DNA from: Chitinophaga sp. H8
GTDB lineage: Bacteria; Bacteroidota; Bacteroidia; Chitinophagales; Chitinophagaceae
Reading direction: 5' to 3'
Assembly: GCF_040567655.1 (NCBI RefSeq)
Contig: NZ_JBEXAC010000001.1
Span: forward strand, 3,224,001-3,288,000
DNA length: 64,000 bases
Shown: one piece after another, positions 51,569-62,035 of the stretch
Layout of the letters: the number at the start of each line of letters is the position of its first letter
How positions within the stretch are numbered: position 1 is the first letter of the stretch
The notes under the pieces: model-generated
The model's input: the letters and a program-made list of their open reading frames with translations, nothing else
Told to the model about the DNA's origin: nothing
Database searches by the model: none
Made by a program: the position numbers and the translations under genes

Positions 51569-54500
51569 CTGAAAAAAGTACGCAAAATATTATCTATTGT
51601 CCTCCTGAGTTTGTTGGGCCTCATAGTACTTATTGGCATTCTTGTTAATATCCCGGTAGTCCAAAACTTCCTGGTTCATGAGGTAACAGTCCGGCTTTCA
51701 GAGCAACTAAAAACCAGGGTTGAAATCCGGAAGGTAAATCTGCGCCTGTTCAACAGTATGCAACTGGAAGGCACCCTTATTGAGGACCAGCATAAAGATA
51801 CTTTGTTGTATGCCGGTAATTTACAGGTGCGCATTACGGATTGGTTCTTTTTTCAGGAGAAACCCATCATCAAGTATGTGGGTTTGGCCAATGCGAAAGT
51901 AAATCTTACCCGCCACCGGAATGATTCCCTCTGGAACTACCAGTTTATCATAGATGCATTTACCCCCACCACACCGGATACCAGTAAGCAATCTGGTAAA
52001 GGTATTGCCATAGATCTCAAAAAGCTGGACTTACGTAATACCAGTATCAATAAGGTGGATGCCTGGGTAGGAGAAGATATGCGGGTATCCGCCAAACGGA
52101 TTTACCTGGATGCGAAAAACCTGGACCTTCAGAAACATAATATCGATATCCAGGAACTCCTGCTGGACCAGCCCACTTTTATCATCACCAGCTATGATCC
52201 GTCTCCCCTCCGGCAAAAAAAGCCGGTTCAACAGGATACTTCCCCTGTTGCGGATACTTCCACCGGACCTCCCCAGCTACGCTGGAACAATGCCAACTGG
52301 CGGCTGCTGGTAAAAGAGCTGAATATCAAAAACGGGTTGTTTGGAGTGGATCATTTAGGTGATACTACTCCTGTAGAAGCCGGTTATTTTGCACCGCATC
52401 ATATCCGCTTTAGTGATATTAATCTCTCCCTCGTCAACACCAGCCTGGTAAAAGACAGTATTTACGGCGACCTTACCCTGCGTACAAAAGAAAGAAGCGG
52501 ATTTGAGGTAAAGCAACTCACCAGCAGATTTAAGATGTCGCCCGTGGAAATGGAGTTTTCGCAGATGGACCTGATCACGAACAGAAGCCATTTGCGGGAT
52601 TACTATACCATGCAGTATGAAGATTTTAGCAGTATGGGCGATTATATCAACGAGGTATATATGCGTGCGCATTTTAAAGACAGCAAACTCTCGTCTGATG
52701 ACATTGCCTATTTTGCACCCACGTTGGCTACCTGGAAAAAGGAGATTGCGTTGAACGGTGATGTAAGAGGCCCTGTAAGCAACCTGAAAGCCAGCAATAT
52801 TGATTTGCAGGCCGGCACCACTACCCGGCTCCGGGGTAGTGTAGATATGAGGGGGCTTCCGGTTATCAACGAAACCTTTATCGATTTTCACGCAGAAGAA
52901 TTGCAAACGAATGGGAATGATGTTATACAAATATTTCCTTCCCTGAAACATATCGATCCTGTTCGCCTGGACCGGGTAACTGCCCTTAGTTTCCAGGGAA
53001 GCTTTACCGGATTCGTGAATGACTTTGTTGCTTATGGAAAATTCCAGACTAACCTGGGCAACCTCAGCTCGGATCTCAACTTTAAAACCAGCGGGGATGT
53101 ACCGGTATATTCAGGTAGCCTTGCCACGACCAAATTCAACCTGGGCGCCTTGCTGAATGAACCGGATATTTCCACCCTTTCGCTGAGTGCAAAGGTTAAT
53201 GGAGCAGGCTTTAACTTCAAAACGCTGAAAGCATCCGTAGACGCCAACATACAGGAAATAAACCTGTTTGGTTATAACTATCAGAATATTAAAACGAACG
53301 GGGATCTGACTAAAAAGTTCTTTAATGGATCTTTAACGGCGAATGATCCCAACCTGGATATGGACTTTGCCGGGACCATTGATTTTAATGCCGCTTTGCC
53401 CGTATTCAGATTCAATTCGCAAATCCGCCATGCAGATCTGAAAGCCCTTCATCTTACAGAAGATTCTATCCGGTTGCAGGCAATGCTGGACTTAAATTTT
53501 GCAGGTAGCAATATTGATAACTTTGATGGTATTGCCAGGGTTCATGAAGTATCAGCCTTTAAAAATAATAAAAGGCTGGAATTTGACTCCCTGATGATAT
53601 CCACGCATACGGTCAACAATGAAAAGACACTCAATATTGCCGGTAGCGAAATGGCCGGGTATGTAAAAGGGACTTATAGTTTCATGGATCTGCCCAATGC
53701 GTTCCAGTTGTTGTTAAACAAATATTATCCCAGCTATTTTAAATCCCCTCCTCCTATCAATATGGGGCAGGATTTCAGCTTTGCTTTTGAATTTGGGGAA
53801 GTCGATAAACTGCTCAATGGATATACCAATCTGATTTCCGGTTTTAATGAGACGAAGATAGAAGGCTCACTGAATACAATGAGCGGGCAGGTATCGCTGA
53901 ATGTGGCTATACCGGAAGGCGCTTATCAGCAATACCAGTTACAGGACGTACAGTTAAAAGCTACCGGCAATTTTAATAAAATAGATGTAAGCACCACTAT
54001 CGGCAAAGTACTATCGGGCAGTAATGTAATATTGAAAAACCCATTGATCATGGCCAGCTCCAGTCATGATACCTCTTTCATCAAAGTGGACCTTCAGGCA
54101 GAAGATACCACCTCACTGGACGGATTCTATGCGCGGGTAATAACAGTAGGTGATGGGGTGAAGATCAACTTTCTGAATAGTGCCTTTACGGTAAATGAAC
54201 GGCAGTGGAATGTAACTCCCGGTAATGAAATTTATTGGAGCACTCACTTTCTTACTGTCAAGAACCTGCGTGTAACCCGTAACAACCAGAGTATTACGGT
54301 AGAAACCAATGAATTTAATCCGGATGAATCACGTTTCATCGTCAGTCTTAAAAACCTGATATTGTCTGACGTAATCCCGGCCCAGCTTGTTACCACCCGT
54401 ATTGAAGGGATGGCAGACGGCGTCATTAATATTTCCGATCCTACCCATAACCTGGATATCACCGCAGATATTACCGCCCGGCAGTTGCGGGTAGAGAATG

Positions 54501-56374
54501 ATTCCATTGGCACTGTCACCATCAATGGAGGTTATGCACAGCGTGACGGGAATGCCACTTTTACGGTAAAGTCTGATAATATCGGTAAAAGCTTTCTGGT
54601 AGATGCCAGCGTAGGTTTATCCGCCACCAACAAAGCACTGGCAGCCACTGTAGATCTCAATGGCACCTCTATCAGTTTGCTGGAGAAATACCTGAGTGGC
54701 CATGTAACCGAGCTTACCGGTACTGCCACCGGAAAAGTAACAGTAGGCGGCACTACAGACCGCCCCTCTGTAAAAGGACAGTTGAAACTTGATACGGTAG
54801 GATTAACGGTAAATTACCTGGGTACTCATTACCAGATTCCTTTGCTGAACGTGAACATTGACGACAACCTGATTGAGTTTGGCAATTTCAGCCTGGTAGA
54901 TAAGAACAAAAGTGTGGCCACCGCCAGCGGCTATATCAGTCATGACCACTTTGAAAAACTGAATTTCGACTTTGACGTTACCGGGCGCAAGTTTATATTT
55001 ATGAGTACCACAGCAGACGACAGCGATCTCTTTTACGGGGATGTGGTAGCCGATGGAAAAGTGTATTTCTCCGGCCCGCTGAACGATCTGCAATTGCATG
55101 TAATAGCCCGTCCTATTAAAGGCACTCATTTTTATCTTCCTATTTCCGACAGTAAGGATATTGGTAAATATGACTATATCACCTTTAAAACCTATGGTAA
55201 GGAAATCAAGGAAAAGAAGAAAAAAGACAACGTAAAACTGAATATCAAACTGGATATTGCCGCCAATCCTGATGCACAGATCGATGTGATCCTGGATGCT
55301 ACTACCGGTGATATCATTTCTGCCAATGGAACAGGTAATCTGCAGATCAATGTAAATACAGAAGGCGACTTCAGTATGTTTGGCAACTATGAAATCAATA
55401 ATGGTACCTATACTTTTACTTTCCAGCGTTTAACCAGCTGGAAATTTGATATAGAAAAGAACAGCAGCATCAGCTGGAACGGAGATCCACGGGAAGCGAA
55501 AATGAATATCACGGCCAAATACTCGCTGCCTAAGGTAAGCCTGTATAACCTGGCCGGACCTACCGGATCAGTAAGCAGTGATAAGCTGGCCACCCGTCAG
55601 GAAAGAGTGGATATTCTGATCAACCTGCGGGGCGCCCTGATGAAGCCTGATATTGCCTATGAAATAGGCTTACCTGATGTGGGAACGCTTTCTTATGAAA
55701 GCGGCGTTGCTGCCAAACTGAAGGAAATAAATCAGGATCAGAATAAGGCCCTGCTACAAATGTATGGATTGCTTTTATCCAACCAGTTTTTACCAGATGA
55801 TGCCAATGGTGGAGGAGCCAATGTGGCCGTTACCGGTAAAAACAGTGTAGGGCAGGCATTATCTGCACAGGCTTCTGCCATCTTAAATAATCTTGCAGGC
55901 ACATTACTGAAAAACAGTGGCATCGGTATCAATCTGGGATACCGGGCCTATAATATAGGCAACCAGGATAATTCTTCTATTGACCGTAACCAGGTAACCG
56001 CGGGGATCACCAGTACCTTATTCAATAACCGTTTCCGGTTGTATGCCGGTGGGGATTATGATTGGGGACAGGCTGCCGCCAATGCCAATGCCAATCGTTT
56101 TGCAGGCGACTTCCGACTGGAATACCTGCTCACACCGGATGGCAGGATCAGGGTCAATGCCTTCAGCAAAAGTGATTATGATGTTTACAACCTGGCCAAC
56201 AGGGTAAAATCGGGCCTGGGCATTTCTTATGTAAGGGAGTATAATAAATTCATTGAATTATTCCGGGACCAGCAACGGAACCGTATCGCCGACTCCCTCC
56301 GGCGCCGGGCAGCAGCACTCCGCGTCCTCCCAACCGACACGTCAAAAACACCGGGAGATACTACCAGGCCGTAA
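51569..56374 (+). CDS. tamB: TamB-like translocation and assembly protein, non-ATG start
   Basis: TamB-type proteins span the periplasm as long beta-taco tubes anchored in the inner membrane and help outer-membrane assembly or lipid transport. The product of about 1600 residues has an N-terminal anchor helix, thousands of bases of repeating amphipathic beta strands, and the TamB (DUF490) domain at the end (about 1200-1560, with TGNLQINVNTEGDFSMFGNYEINNGTYTF and LSNQFLP). No ATG opens the frame: after an in-frame TAG at 51566 the codons read CTG AAA AAA GTA CGC, giving a normal-looking KKVRKILSIVLLSLLGLIV anchor if CTG is the start. TTG at 51611 is the alternative and would cut the basic part of the anchor. 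Confidence 0.88.
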   Translation: MKKVRKILSIVLLSLLGLIVLIGILVNIPVVQNFLVHEVTVRLSEQLKTRVEIRKVNLRLFNSMQLEGTLIEDQHKDTLLYAGNLQVRITDWFFFQEKPIIKYVGLANAKVNLTRHRNDSLWNYQFIIDAFTPTTPDTSKQSGKGIAIDLKKLDLRNTSINKVDAWVGEDMRVSAKRIYLDAKNLDLQKHNIDIQELLLDQPTFIITSYDPSPLRQKKPVQQDTSPVADTSTGPPQLRWNNANWRLLVKELNIKNGLFGVDHLGDTTPVEAGYFAPHHIRFSDINLSLVNTSLVKDSIYGDLTLRTKERSGFEVKQLTSRFKMSPVEMEFSQMDLITNRSHLRDYYTMQYEDFSSMGDYINEVYMRAHFKDSKLSSDDIAYFAPTLATWKKEIALNGDVRGPVSNLKASNIDLQAGTTTRLRGSVDMRGLPVINETFIDFHAEELQTNGNDVIQIFPSLKHIDPVRLDRVTALSFQGSFTGFVNDFVAYGKFQTNLGNLSSDLNFKTSGDVPVYSGSLATTKFNLGALLNEPDISTLSLSAKVNGAGFNFKTLKASVDANIQEINLFGYNYQNIKTNGDLTKKFFNGSLTANDPNLDMDFAGTIDFNAALPVFRFNSQIRHADLKALHLTEDSIRLQAMLDLNFAGSNIDNFDGIARVHEVSAFKNNKRLEFDSLMISTHTVNNEKTLNIAGSEMAGYVKGTYSFMDLPNAFQLLLNKYYPSYFKSPPPINMGQDFSFAFEFGEVDKLLNGYTNLISGFNETKIEGSLNTMSGQVSLNVAIPEGAYQQYQLQDVQLKATGNFNKIDVSTTIGKVLSGSNVILKNPLIMASSSHDTSFIKVDLQAEDTTSLDGFYARVITVGDGVKINFLNSAFTVNERQWNVTPGNEIYWSTHFLTVKNLRVTRNNQSITVETNEFNPDESRFIVSLKNLILSDVIPAQLVTTRIEGMADGVINISDPTHNLDITADITARQLRVENDSIGTVTINGGYAQRDGNATFTVKSDNIGKSFLVDASVGLSATNKALAATVDLNGTSISLLEKYLSGHVTELTGTATGKVTVGGTTDRPSVKGQLKLDTVGLTVNYLGTHYQIPLLNVNIDDNLIEFGNFSLVDKNKSVATASGYISHDHFEKLNFDFDVTGRKFIFMSTTADDSDLFYGDVVADGKVYFSGPLNDLQLHVIARPIKGTHFYLPISDSKDIGKYDYITFKTYGKEIKEKKKKDNVKLNIKLDIAANPDAQIDVILDATTGDIISANGTGNLQINVNTEGDFSMFGNYEINNGTYTFTFQRLTSWKFDIEKNSSISWNGDPREAKMNITAKYSLPKVSLYNLAGPTGSVSSDKLATRQERVDILINLRGALMKPDIAYEIGLPDVGTLSYESGVAAKLKEINQDQNKALLQMYGLLLSNQFLPDDANGGGANVAVTGKNSVGQALSAQASAILNNLAGTLLKNSGIGINLGYRAYNIGNQDNSSIDRNQVTAGITSTLFNNRFRLYAGGDYDWGQAAANANANRFAGDFRLEYLLTPDGRIRVNAFSKSDYDVYNLANRVKSGLGISYVREYNKFIELFRDQQRNRIADSLRRRAAALRVLPTDTSKTPGDTTRP

Positions 56375-56393
56375 TAAAAAGAACAGCTATTTA

Positions 56394-56434
56394 TAAAAAA
56401 AGCCAGCCTGAAAGTAGGTTACTTTCCGGCCGGC
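56394..56434 (-). terminator. terminator of ribBA
   Basis: A 15-base-arm stem (56402-56416 with 56420-56434, two mismatches, 3-base loop) is followed on the minus strand by a run of seven T. It lies 30 bp after the ribBA stop and may also stop tamB transcripts. Confidence 0.7.
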
Positions 56435-56463
56435 CCTTATAGTTGAGTAGGTCGTTTTCAGTA

Positions 56464-57666
56464 TTAGTCCTTCATGATCTCATGCCCCAGTTTGTCCCGC
56501 TTGGTTTTCAGGTAAAACTCATTGTGCGGATTAGCATGTACTTCAATAGGTACATTTTCAACGATTTCCAGTCCATATCCTTTTAAACCGGCACGTTTCC
56601 GTGGGTTATTGGTCATCAGGCGTATTTTGGAAATATTCAAATGACGGAGAATCTGTGCCCCCACGCCATAATCACGTTCATCCATTTTAAAGCCCAGTTC
56701 CAGGTTGGCCTGAACGGTATCCCGTCCTTCTTCCTGCAATTTATAGGCTTTCAATTTATTGGTAAGTCCTATACCTCTTCCTTCCTGGTTCATGTAAAGG
56801 ATCAGGCCTTTGCCTTCTTCCTCAACCATTTCCATCGCTGCGTGCAGTTGTTCGCCACAGTCGCACCGGAGGGAGTGCAGGATATCACCGGTAAAGCAGG
56901 AAGAGTGTACCCTTACCAGTACCGGCTCATCTTTTTCCCAGTCGCCTTTCTTCAGCGCCATGTGCATTTCTCCGGAATTGAGTTGTTTAAAAGCGATCAG
57001 CTCAAAATTGCCGTATTTGGTAGGCATCTGTACCCTTACTTCTTCTTCAATCAGGGTTTCATGTGCCAGGCAGTAAGCGATCAGGTCTTTAATAGAAATT
57101 AGCTTCAGGTCAAATTTTGCTGCGATTTCGCGGAGTTGGGGTAAGCGGGCCATAGAGCCATCCTCATTCATGATCTCCACCAATACGCCCGCTGGTTCAA
57201 ACCCTGCCAGTCTGGCCAGGTCAATAGTAGCTTCTGTATGGCCGGCTCTGCGTAATACCCCGCCTTTCTTGGCTTTCAGCGGAAAGATATGACCGGGTTT
57301 TCCCAGAAATTCAGGTTTGGTATCCGGATTGATTAATGCCTGTACGGTTTTGGCCCTGTCATGAGCAGAAATTCCGGTAGTGCAGCCATGGCCCAGTAGA
57401 TCCACGGAAACGGTAAAGGGCGTTTGATGTAAAGCTGTATTGTCGCGTACCATCAGCTCCAGTCCCAGTTCTTCGCAACGCTCTTCTACCAGTGGTGCGC
57501 AGATCAGTCCGCGCCCATGTGTACTCATAAAGTTGATGATTTCGGGGGTTACATTACGGGCTGCCGTAATAAAATCCCCTTCATTTTCGCGGTCTTCATC
57601 ATCCACTACGATCACCAGTTTACCCTTCTTTATATCTTCTATCGCATCTGTTATCTTATCTAACAT
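56464..57666 (-). CDS. ribBA: bifunctional DHBP synthase / GTP cyclohydrolase II
   Basis: The 400-residue protein carries out two early steps of riboflavin synthesis. The N-terminal half (about 1-200) makes 3,4-dihydroxy-2-butanone 4-phosphate and shows [11 protein letters not shown] and [15 protein letters not shown]. The C-terminal half opens GTP: the zinc cysteines are in [19 protein letters not shown] and the catalytic region is [12 protein letters not shown]. Both sets of residues look intact. The leader is only about 25 bases, too short for an FMN riboswitch. No other rib gene is in the window. Confidence 0.95.
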   Translation of the reverse strand: MLDKITDAIEDIKKGKLVIVVDDEDRENEGDFITAARNVTPEIINFMSTHGRGLICAPLVEERCEELGLELMVRDNTALHQTPFTVSVDLLGHGCTTGISAHDRAKTVQALINPDTKPEFLGKPGHIFPLKAKKGGVLRRAGHTEATIDLARLAGFEPAGVLVEIMNEDGSMARLPQLREIAAKFDLKLISIKDLIAYCLAHETLIEEEVRVQMPTKYGNFELIAFKQLNSGEMHMALKKGDWEKDEPVLVRVHSSCFTGDILHSLRCDCGEQLHAAMEMVEEEGKGLILYMNQEGRGIGLTNKLKAYKLQEEGRDTVQANLELGFKMDERDYGVGAQILRHLNISKIRLMTNNPRKRAGLKGYGLEIVENVPIEVHANPHNEFYLKTKRDKLGHEIMKD

Positions 57667-58051
57667 ATATTATGTTGTTCAAAAATGTTGAATGCGCAAA
57701 GTTACTACATATAATATTATGTGAAATGCTCCGGCCCCTATCCCTTCCGATAAATGACATCCAGCACATAAACCGGTTATTCGGCCCGTCCACAAAACAC
57801 CTTATCCCTGCTAATTGTTCTCTCTTTTTTCACAAATAACAAATTATCCCTTTTCCCTATTTGATATATTGTATTTTTTTCCACAAATGCTATTGAATGG
57901 TTTTGTAAATGCCGCTTCCATTATTATCATGTTTAATCAAACCCCGGGCATATAAGATATCCACAGGCGGCTTAACAATTTGTTAATTTACCGTTAAAAT
58001 TTGAACCTGATAATTTATCATCTTTGCGGCATAAATCAAATCTTACAGACC
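57667..58051. other. 385-base divergent region between ribBA and the Oar-like receptor
   Basis: It contains the ribBA -7 box and, near the receptor gene, a perfect palindrome TTAACAA-T-TTGTTAA (57972-57986) with a further GTTAA at 57993, 11 bp after the one at 57982. The receptor has only an imperfect -7 box, CATCTTTG. No ORF is seen. Confidence 0.4.
57697..57704 (-). promoter_or_regulatory. -7 promoter box of ribBA
   Basis: Minus-strand TAACTTTG matches TAnnTTTG and lies 30 bp before the ATG at 57666. Confidence 0.5.
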
Positions 58052-61000
58052 ATGGGATTTCGAAAACTACGCTTTACTCTCTTTTTGTTATTCAGTTTTA
58101 TTGTTTCTTATGCCCAAGTAACCACTTCCGGAATGAACGGAAGAATCGTAACTGCCAACAATGAGGCGTTGCCCGGAGCTACTGTGATGGCCATACACAC
58201 ACCTTCCGGTACCAAATACGGTACTACTACAGATGGGGAAGGCTTTTTCCGGATCCCCAATATGAATGTGGGGGGCCCGTACAAGGTAACTGTTTCTTAT
58301 ATCGGGTTCAATGAATTTACACAGAATGACATCTTTCTCTCCCTGGGACAGACCTTTAAGCTCAATACCAAGCTGACAGAGAAAGGCCGTGATATCCAGG
58401 AAATACAAGTCATTGGCCAGCGCAACAGCTTATTTGATCCCAACCGTAAAGGAGCGCAAACCACTTTAAGCCGGGCACAGATCGATGCATTGCCAACAGT
58501 AGGCCGCAACTATACCGACTTTGTAAGGTTATCCCCACAAGTGAGGCTGACCAAGGATGGTAGTGGTAATAACGGGATTTCCATTGCAGGTACCAACAGC
58601 CGATATAATGCCATATTTGTGGATGGCGCCGTTCAGAATGATGTGTTCGGGCTGGCCGATAATGGTGCCAATGGCGGCCAGATCGGGCTCTCCCCTTTCA
58701 GTGTGGACATTATTGATCAGTTTAATATTAATGTTTCCCCCTTTGATGTAAAACAGGGAGGCTTTGCAGGGGGGTCTGTGAACGCAGTAACCAGGAGCGG
58801 TACCAATGACATTGAAGGTTCTGCTTATTTATTTTTCCGTAATCAGAGCCTGGCCGGTAAAACACCTACCGATATCAAAGACCAGGAACGCAAAAAATTA
58901 AATGATTTTACCTCCAAAACCTATGGTGTGCGGGTAGGTGGCCCCATTATCAAGAACAAGCTTTTCTACTTTATTAATGCAGAATTTCAGAATGATAACA
59001 CACCTCAGCCGTTTGACTATAAACAATATGCTACCGGTGTAGGTGCCAATGCTGCTACCCCAGAGGTGCTGAAACAGATTTCTGATAAATTAAACGGCTA
59101 TGGATATGACCCAGGAGGATATGGTTCTGCATCCAACAGCCTGGAAGGCAGAAAATTATTTGTTCGCCTGGACTGGAATATCAACAATGTACATAAATTC
59201 ACCATCCGTCATCAATATACCCATGGACGGAGCATCAGTCCAAAAGTATCTACTGCCAGGACGCTGAATTTTGCCAACGCGGGCACAGACTTCCCTTCTA
59301 CTACCAATGCTACTACCGCTGAGTTAAAAAGCCTGTTTGGCAATAAAGCATCCAATTCCCTGCTGGTAGGTGTGAATATTGTACGGGATGACCGTAATCC
59401 GATAGGCGGCAAATTCCCGGCTGTATTTATTACCAACGAATCCATTGCCTTTGGAAGTGATGCCTTTTCAGCAGCTAATTTGCTGAAGCAGGACGTTATT
59501 ACCTTAACAGATAACTTTGAACTGTATAAAGGCCGTCACACCTTCACCTTTGGTACCAGCAATGAGTACTATAATATGTTTAACATATTTATCCGTAATA
59601 ACTACGGGTCCTATACTTTTGCTAATGCCAATGATTTCCTGACAGGTGCTGGTCCAACAAAATTTGACAGAACATTCTCGCTGGTAGACAACAAACAGGG
59701 AGATGATACCAAAGCAGCTGCCAGGCTGAAAGCACTTCAACTGGGGGTATATGCACAAGATGATTACCAGGTAAGCGACCGGTTTAAATTATCACTCGGT
59801 ATCCGTGCTGACATGCCGATCTTCCTGGATGATCCCATGAAGAATGACGACTTCAACGATAATGTATTACCCAAAATCGTAGCTACCGGCTGGGATATCA
59901 AAGGAGCTAAAACAGGGGTAAAACCTGACAGTAAAATCCTGCTTTCTCCACGCGTGGCCTTTAACTGGGATGTAACCGGCGATCAGACTACCCAATTACG
60001 TGGTGGTGCAGGTATCTTTACCAGCCGCATCCCATTTGTATGGGTAGGTGGTATGTACAACAACAATGGCCTTACCGTGGGTGGATTGTCGTATGACAAA
60101 TCAAGACCTGTAGGACCGAATAATCAGCCAGTAGCATTTGAACCGGCATGGGACAAACAACCAACTGCTGCTGCAGGCCCTTCCGGACAGATTGACTTGT
60201 TTGCCAAGAACTTTAAGTTCCCTCAGGTGTTCAGAACCAGCCTCGCTTTGGATCAGAAATTACCATGGGGTATCATTGGTACTTTAGAAGCTATCTATAC
60301 CAAAACCATCAATAACGTCAACTACTTCAATCTCACATATGTAGAAAGTGGCAAGCATGTTACCGGCAACGGCGGCGATAACCGTCCTATCTGGCGGCCA
60401 ATAGCAGGTGATACCATGAAAACATATACCAATGTGATGTATGCAGAAAATACCAGCAAAGGTTACACGTATAACATCACCGCACAGTTCCAGAAGAACT
60501 TTAACAATGGATTCAGTGCAATGGCATCTTATACTTACGGTCGTGCAAAAGGGTTGAATGATGGACAATCAGCACAAAACTCTTCCCAATGGCGTATGCC
60601 TAACGTAAGAGGTAAGAATGATATCGATTTTGGTTATTCTATTTATGATATGGGCTCCCGTGTTACGGCCTCTTTAACCTATAAAAAGGATTATGCTGGA
60701 TTCCTTGCTACAACTGTTACCCTGTATTATACCGGCCAGGCAGGCGACCGGTTCTCTTACGGCTACAATGACAAACCAGCTTATCCTATCACCAACGATC
60801 TGGATAAAGGGTTGAACATTATGTACGTTCCCAGAGATGCCAGTGAAATTCACCTGGTGGATGTAAAAGACAAAAACGGGAATGTTACGCTTTCTAAAGA
60901 AGATCAATGGAAAAACCTGAACAGCTTTATTGAAAGCGATAGTTATCTGAGCAGCCGCAGGGGACAATATGCAGAAAGGAATGCTGTAAGAGCACCTTTC

Positions 61001-61330
61001 TCCAATATCTTTGACCTGCACCTTGCACAGGATTTTTACATCAAACAAAGGGATGGCAAAAGGCATACTCTCCAGCTTACTTTTGATGTATTTAACCTGG
61101 GGAATATGCTTAACAAAGATTGGGGACGCCTGTACACTGCCAGACTGGGGATGACTTACAACAACTATACACTGGTTGACTTCCAGGGCTTTGAAGCAGA
61201 TGGTACTACTGCCAAATTTAACTATACCGGTCCGGCTACTAAAAACAAAACCGTGGCGCAGATAGATGATTTTGGTTTGCAGAGTGCCCGCTGGCAAGGA
61301 CAAGTGGGAGTAAGATATATTTTCAGATAA
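58052..61330 (+). CDS. Oar-like TonB-dependent receptor
   Basis: The 1092-residue protein has a signal peptide (MGFRKLRFTLFLLFSFIVSYAQ), a carboxypeptidase-regulatory-like domain (MNGRIVTANNEALPGATVMAI), and a plug with the Oar-type features DALPTVGRNYTDFVRLSPQV, SRYNAIFVDGA, and NVSPFDVKQGGFAGGSVNAVTRSGTN. The barrel follows to the final phenylalanine-arginine. Oar-like proteins are outer-membrane receptors involved in adhesion or import of large ligands, and one secretes or imports a protein in Myxococcus. The ATG at 58052 is preferred because the signal peptide begins there; 17 residues of a longer frame precede it. Confidence 0.9.
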   Translation: MGFRKLRFTLFLLFSFIVSYAQVTTSGMNGRIVTANNEALPGATVMAIHTPSGTKYGTTTDGEGFFRIPNMNVGGPYKVTVSYIGFNEFTQNDIFLSLGQTFKLNTKLTEKGRDIQEIQVIGQRNSLFDPNRKGAQTTLSRAQIDALPTVGRNYTDFVRLSPQVRLTKDGSGNNGISIAGTNSRYNAIFVDGAVQNDVFGLADNGANGGQIGLSPFSVDIIDQFNINVSPFDVKQGGFAGGSVNAVTRSGTNDIEGSAYLFFRNQSLAGKTPTDIKDQERKKLNDFTSKTYGVRVGGPIIKNKLFYFINAEFQNDNTPQPFDYKQYATGVGANAATPEVLKQISDKLNGYGYDPGGYGSASNSLEGRKLFVRLDWNINNVHKFTIRHQYTHGRSISPKVSTARTLNFANAGTDFPSTTNATTAELKSLFGNKASNSLLVGVNIVRDDRNPIGGKFPAVFITNESIAFGSDAFSAANLLKQDVITLTDNFELYKGRHTFTFGTSNEYYNMFNIFIRNNYGSYTFANANDFLTGAGPTKFDRTFSLVDNKQGDDTKAAARLKALQLGVYAQDDYQVSDRFKLSLGIRADMPIFLDDPMKNDDFNDNVLPKIVATGWDIKGAKTGVKPDSKILLSPRVAFNWDVTGDQTTQLRGGAGIFTSRIPFVWVGGMYNNNGLTVGGLSYDKSRPVGPNNQPVAFEPAWDKQPTAAAGPSGQIDLFAKNFKFPQVFRTSLALDQKLPWGIIGTLEAIYTKTINNVNYFNLTYVESGKHVTGNGGDNRPIWRPIAGDTMKTYTNVMYAENTSKGYTYNITAQFQKNFNNGFSAMASYTYGRAKGLNDGQSAQNSSQWRMPNVRGKNDIDFGYSIYDMGSRVTASLTYKKDYAGFLATTVTLYYTGQAGDRFSYGYNDKPAYPITNDLDKGLNIMYVPRDASEIHLVDVKDKNGNVTLSKEDQWKNLNSFIESDSYLSSRRGQYAERNAVRAPFSNIFDLHLAQDFYIKQRDGKRHTLQLTFDVFNLGNMLNKDWGRLYTARLGMTYNNYTLVDFQGFEADGTTAKFNYTGPATKNKTVAQIDDFGLQSARWQGQVGVRYIFR

Positions 61331-61345
61331 ACAGCAATTTTCTTA

Positions 61346-61379
61346 TAAAAAACCGGGCCAATACTGGTCCGGTTTTTTT
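61346..61379 (+). terminator. rho-independent terminator after the Oar-like receptor
   Basis: The stem AACCGGGCCA (61351-61360) pairs with TGGTCCGGTT (61365-61374), one G-T pair, loop ATAC, followed by TTTTT. Confidence 0.85.
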
Positions 61380-61396
61380 ATGCCCGTAAATGAGCA

Positions 61397-61428
61397 TTTG
61401 CTTACTTACCTACAAGTAAGTATATTTG
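61397..61428 (+). promoter_or_regulatory. promoter of the TetR gene
   Basis: TTTG (61397-61400) and TATATTTG (61421-61428) are 20 bp apart, a near-perfect -33/-7 pair. Transcription would start near 61435, 15 bases before the ATG. Confidence 0.7.
61403..61422. promoter_or_regulatory. TetR-type operator between the -33 and -7 boxes
   Basis: TACTTAC (61403-61409) and GTAAGTA (61416-61422) are perfect inverted copies around a 6-base spacer. The site fills the space between the promoter boxes, where a bound dimer would block RNA polymerase. The sequence resembles TTACTTAC-type operators of TetR/AcrR proteins. Confidence 0.65.
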
Positions 61429-61449
61429 AGCCGGCAAACAGTCAATAGT

Positions 61450-62001
61450 ATGTCTGACACAAAAGAAAAGATTGTTGCACTGGCAGACCAGTTGGTGAGA
61501 ACAAAGGGATATAATGCTTTCAGTTATAAGGATATTTCAGAGCCTTTATCCATAAAAAATGCTGCGATTCATTATCATTTCCCTGCCAAAGGAGATTTGG
61601 GTATAGGAGTAATAGAAAGAGAAATAAAAAAATTTAATACCAATACCAACAAATGGAAGCATTTACCGGAAGATGAGCAGCTAAACCATCTCTTTGAAGT
61701 ATTTAACACCAGCAGCAAAAAAGGAGTGATCTGTTTAATGGGTTCGCTTACCCCGGATTATGATACCCTTCCGGAAGCCATGCAGGAGAAAGTACAGGAG
61801 ATGGGCAACGGCATTTTAAACTGGCTGAGTAATTGTCTTGAAAACGGGCGCAGCAAGCATTTACTGCATTTTGAAGGAGCGGCCTATGACCGGGCACTGC
61901 TGGTAATTTCCAATCTGCAATCTTCCCTGTTATTATCCAGGGTATTAGGCCGGAAAACGTTTACCAGGATCAGTAACCAACTATTAAAAGATCTGCGTTA
62001 A
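61450..62001 (+). CDS. TetR/AcrR-family transcriptional regulator
   Basis: The 183-residue protein starts MSDTKEKIVALADQLV and has the family helix-turn-helix FSYKDISEPLSIKNAAIHYHFPAKGDLG at about 26-53. The C-terminal ligand-binding part is all helical and shows no recognised subfamily. The ATG at 61450 is chosen since the longer frame begins inside the promoter. The operator in its promoter suggests autorepression, and the fabF-type gene 34 bp downstream would be controlled with it, so a fatty-acid or acyl-CoA signal is possible. Confidence 0.92.
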   Translation: MSDTKEKIVALADQLVRTKGYNAFSYKDISEPLSIKNAAIHYHFPAKGDLGIGVIEREIKKFNTNTNKWKHLPEDEQLNHLFEVFNTSSKKGVICLMGSLTPDYDTLPEAMQEKVQEMGNGILNWLSNCLENGRSKHLLHFEGAAYDRALLVISNLQSSLLLSRVLGRKTFTRISNQLLKDLR

Positions 62002-62035
62002 AATTTCTACTCACTATTACTCAAATGCTATAAGT

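Noticed and set aside
57667..57700. FMN riboswitch before ribBA
   Set aside because: The leader after the predicted transcript start is about 25 bases, far too short.
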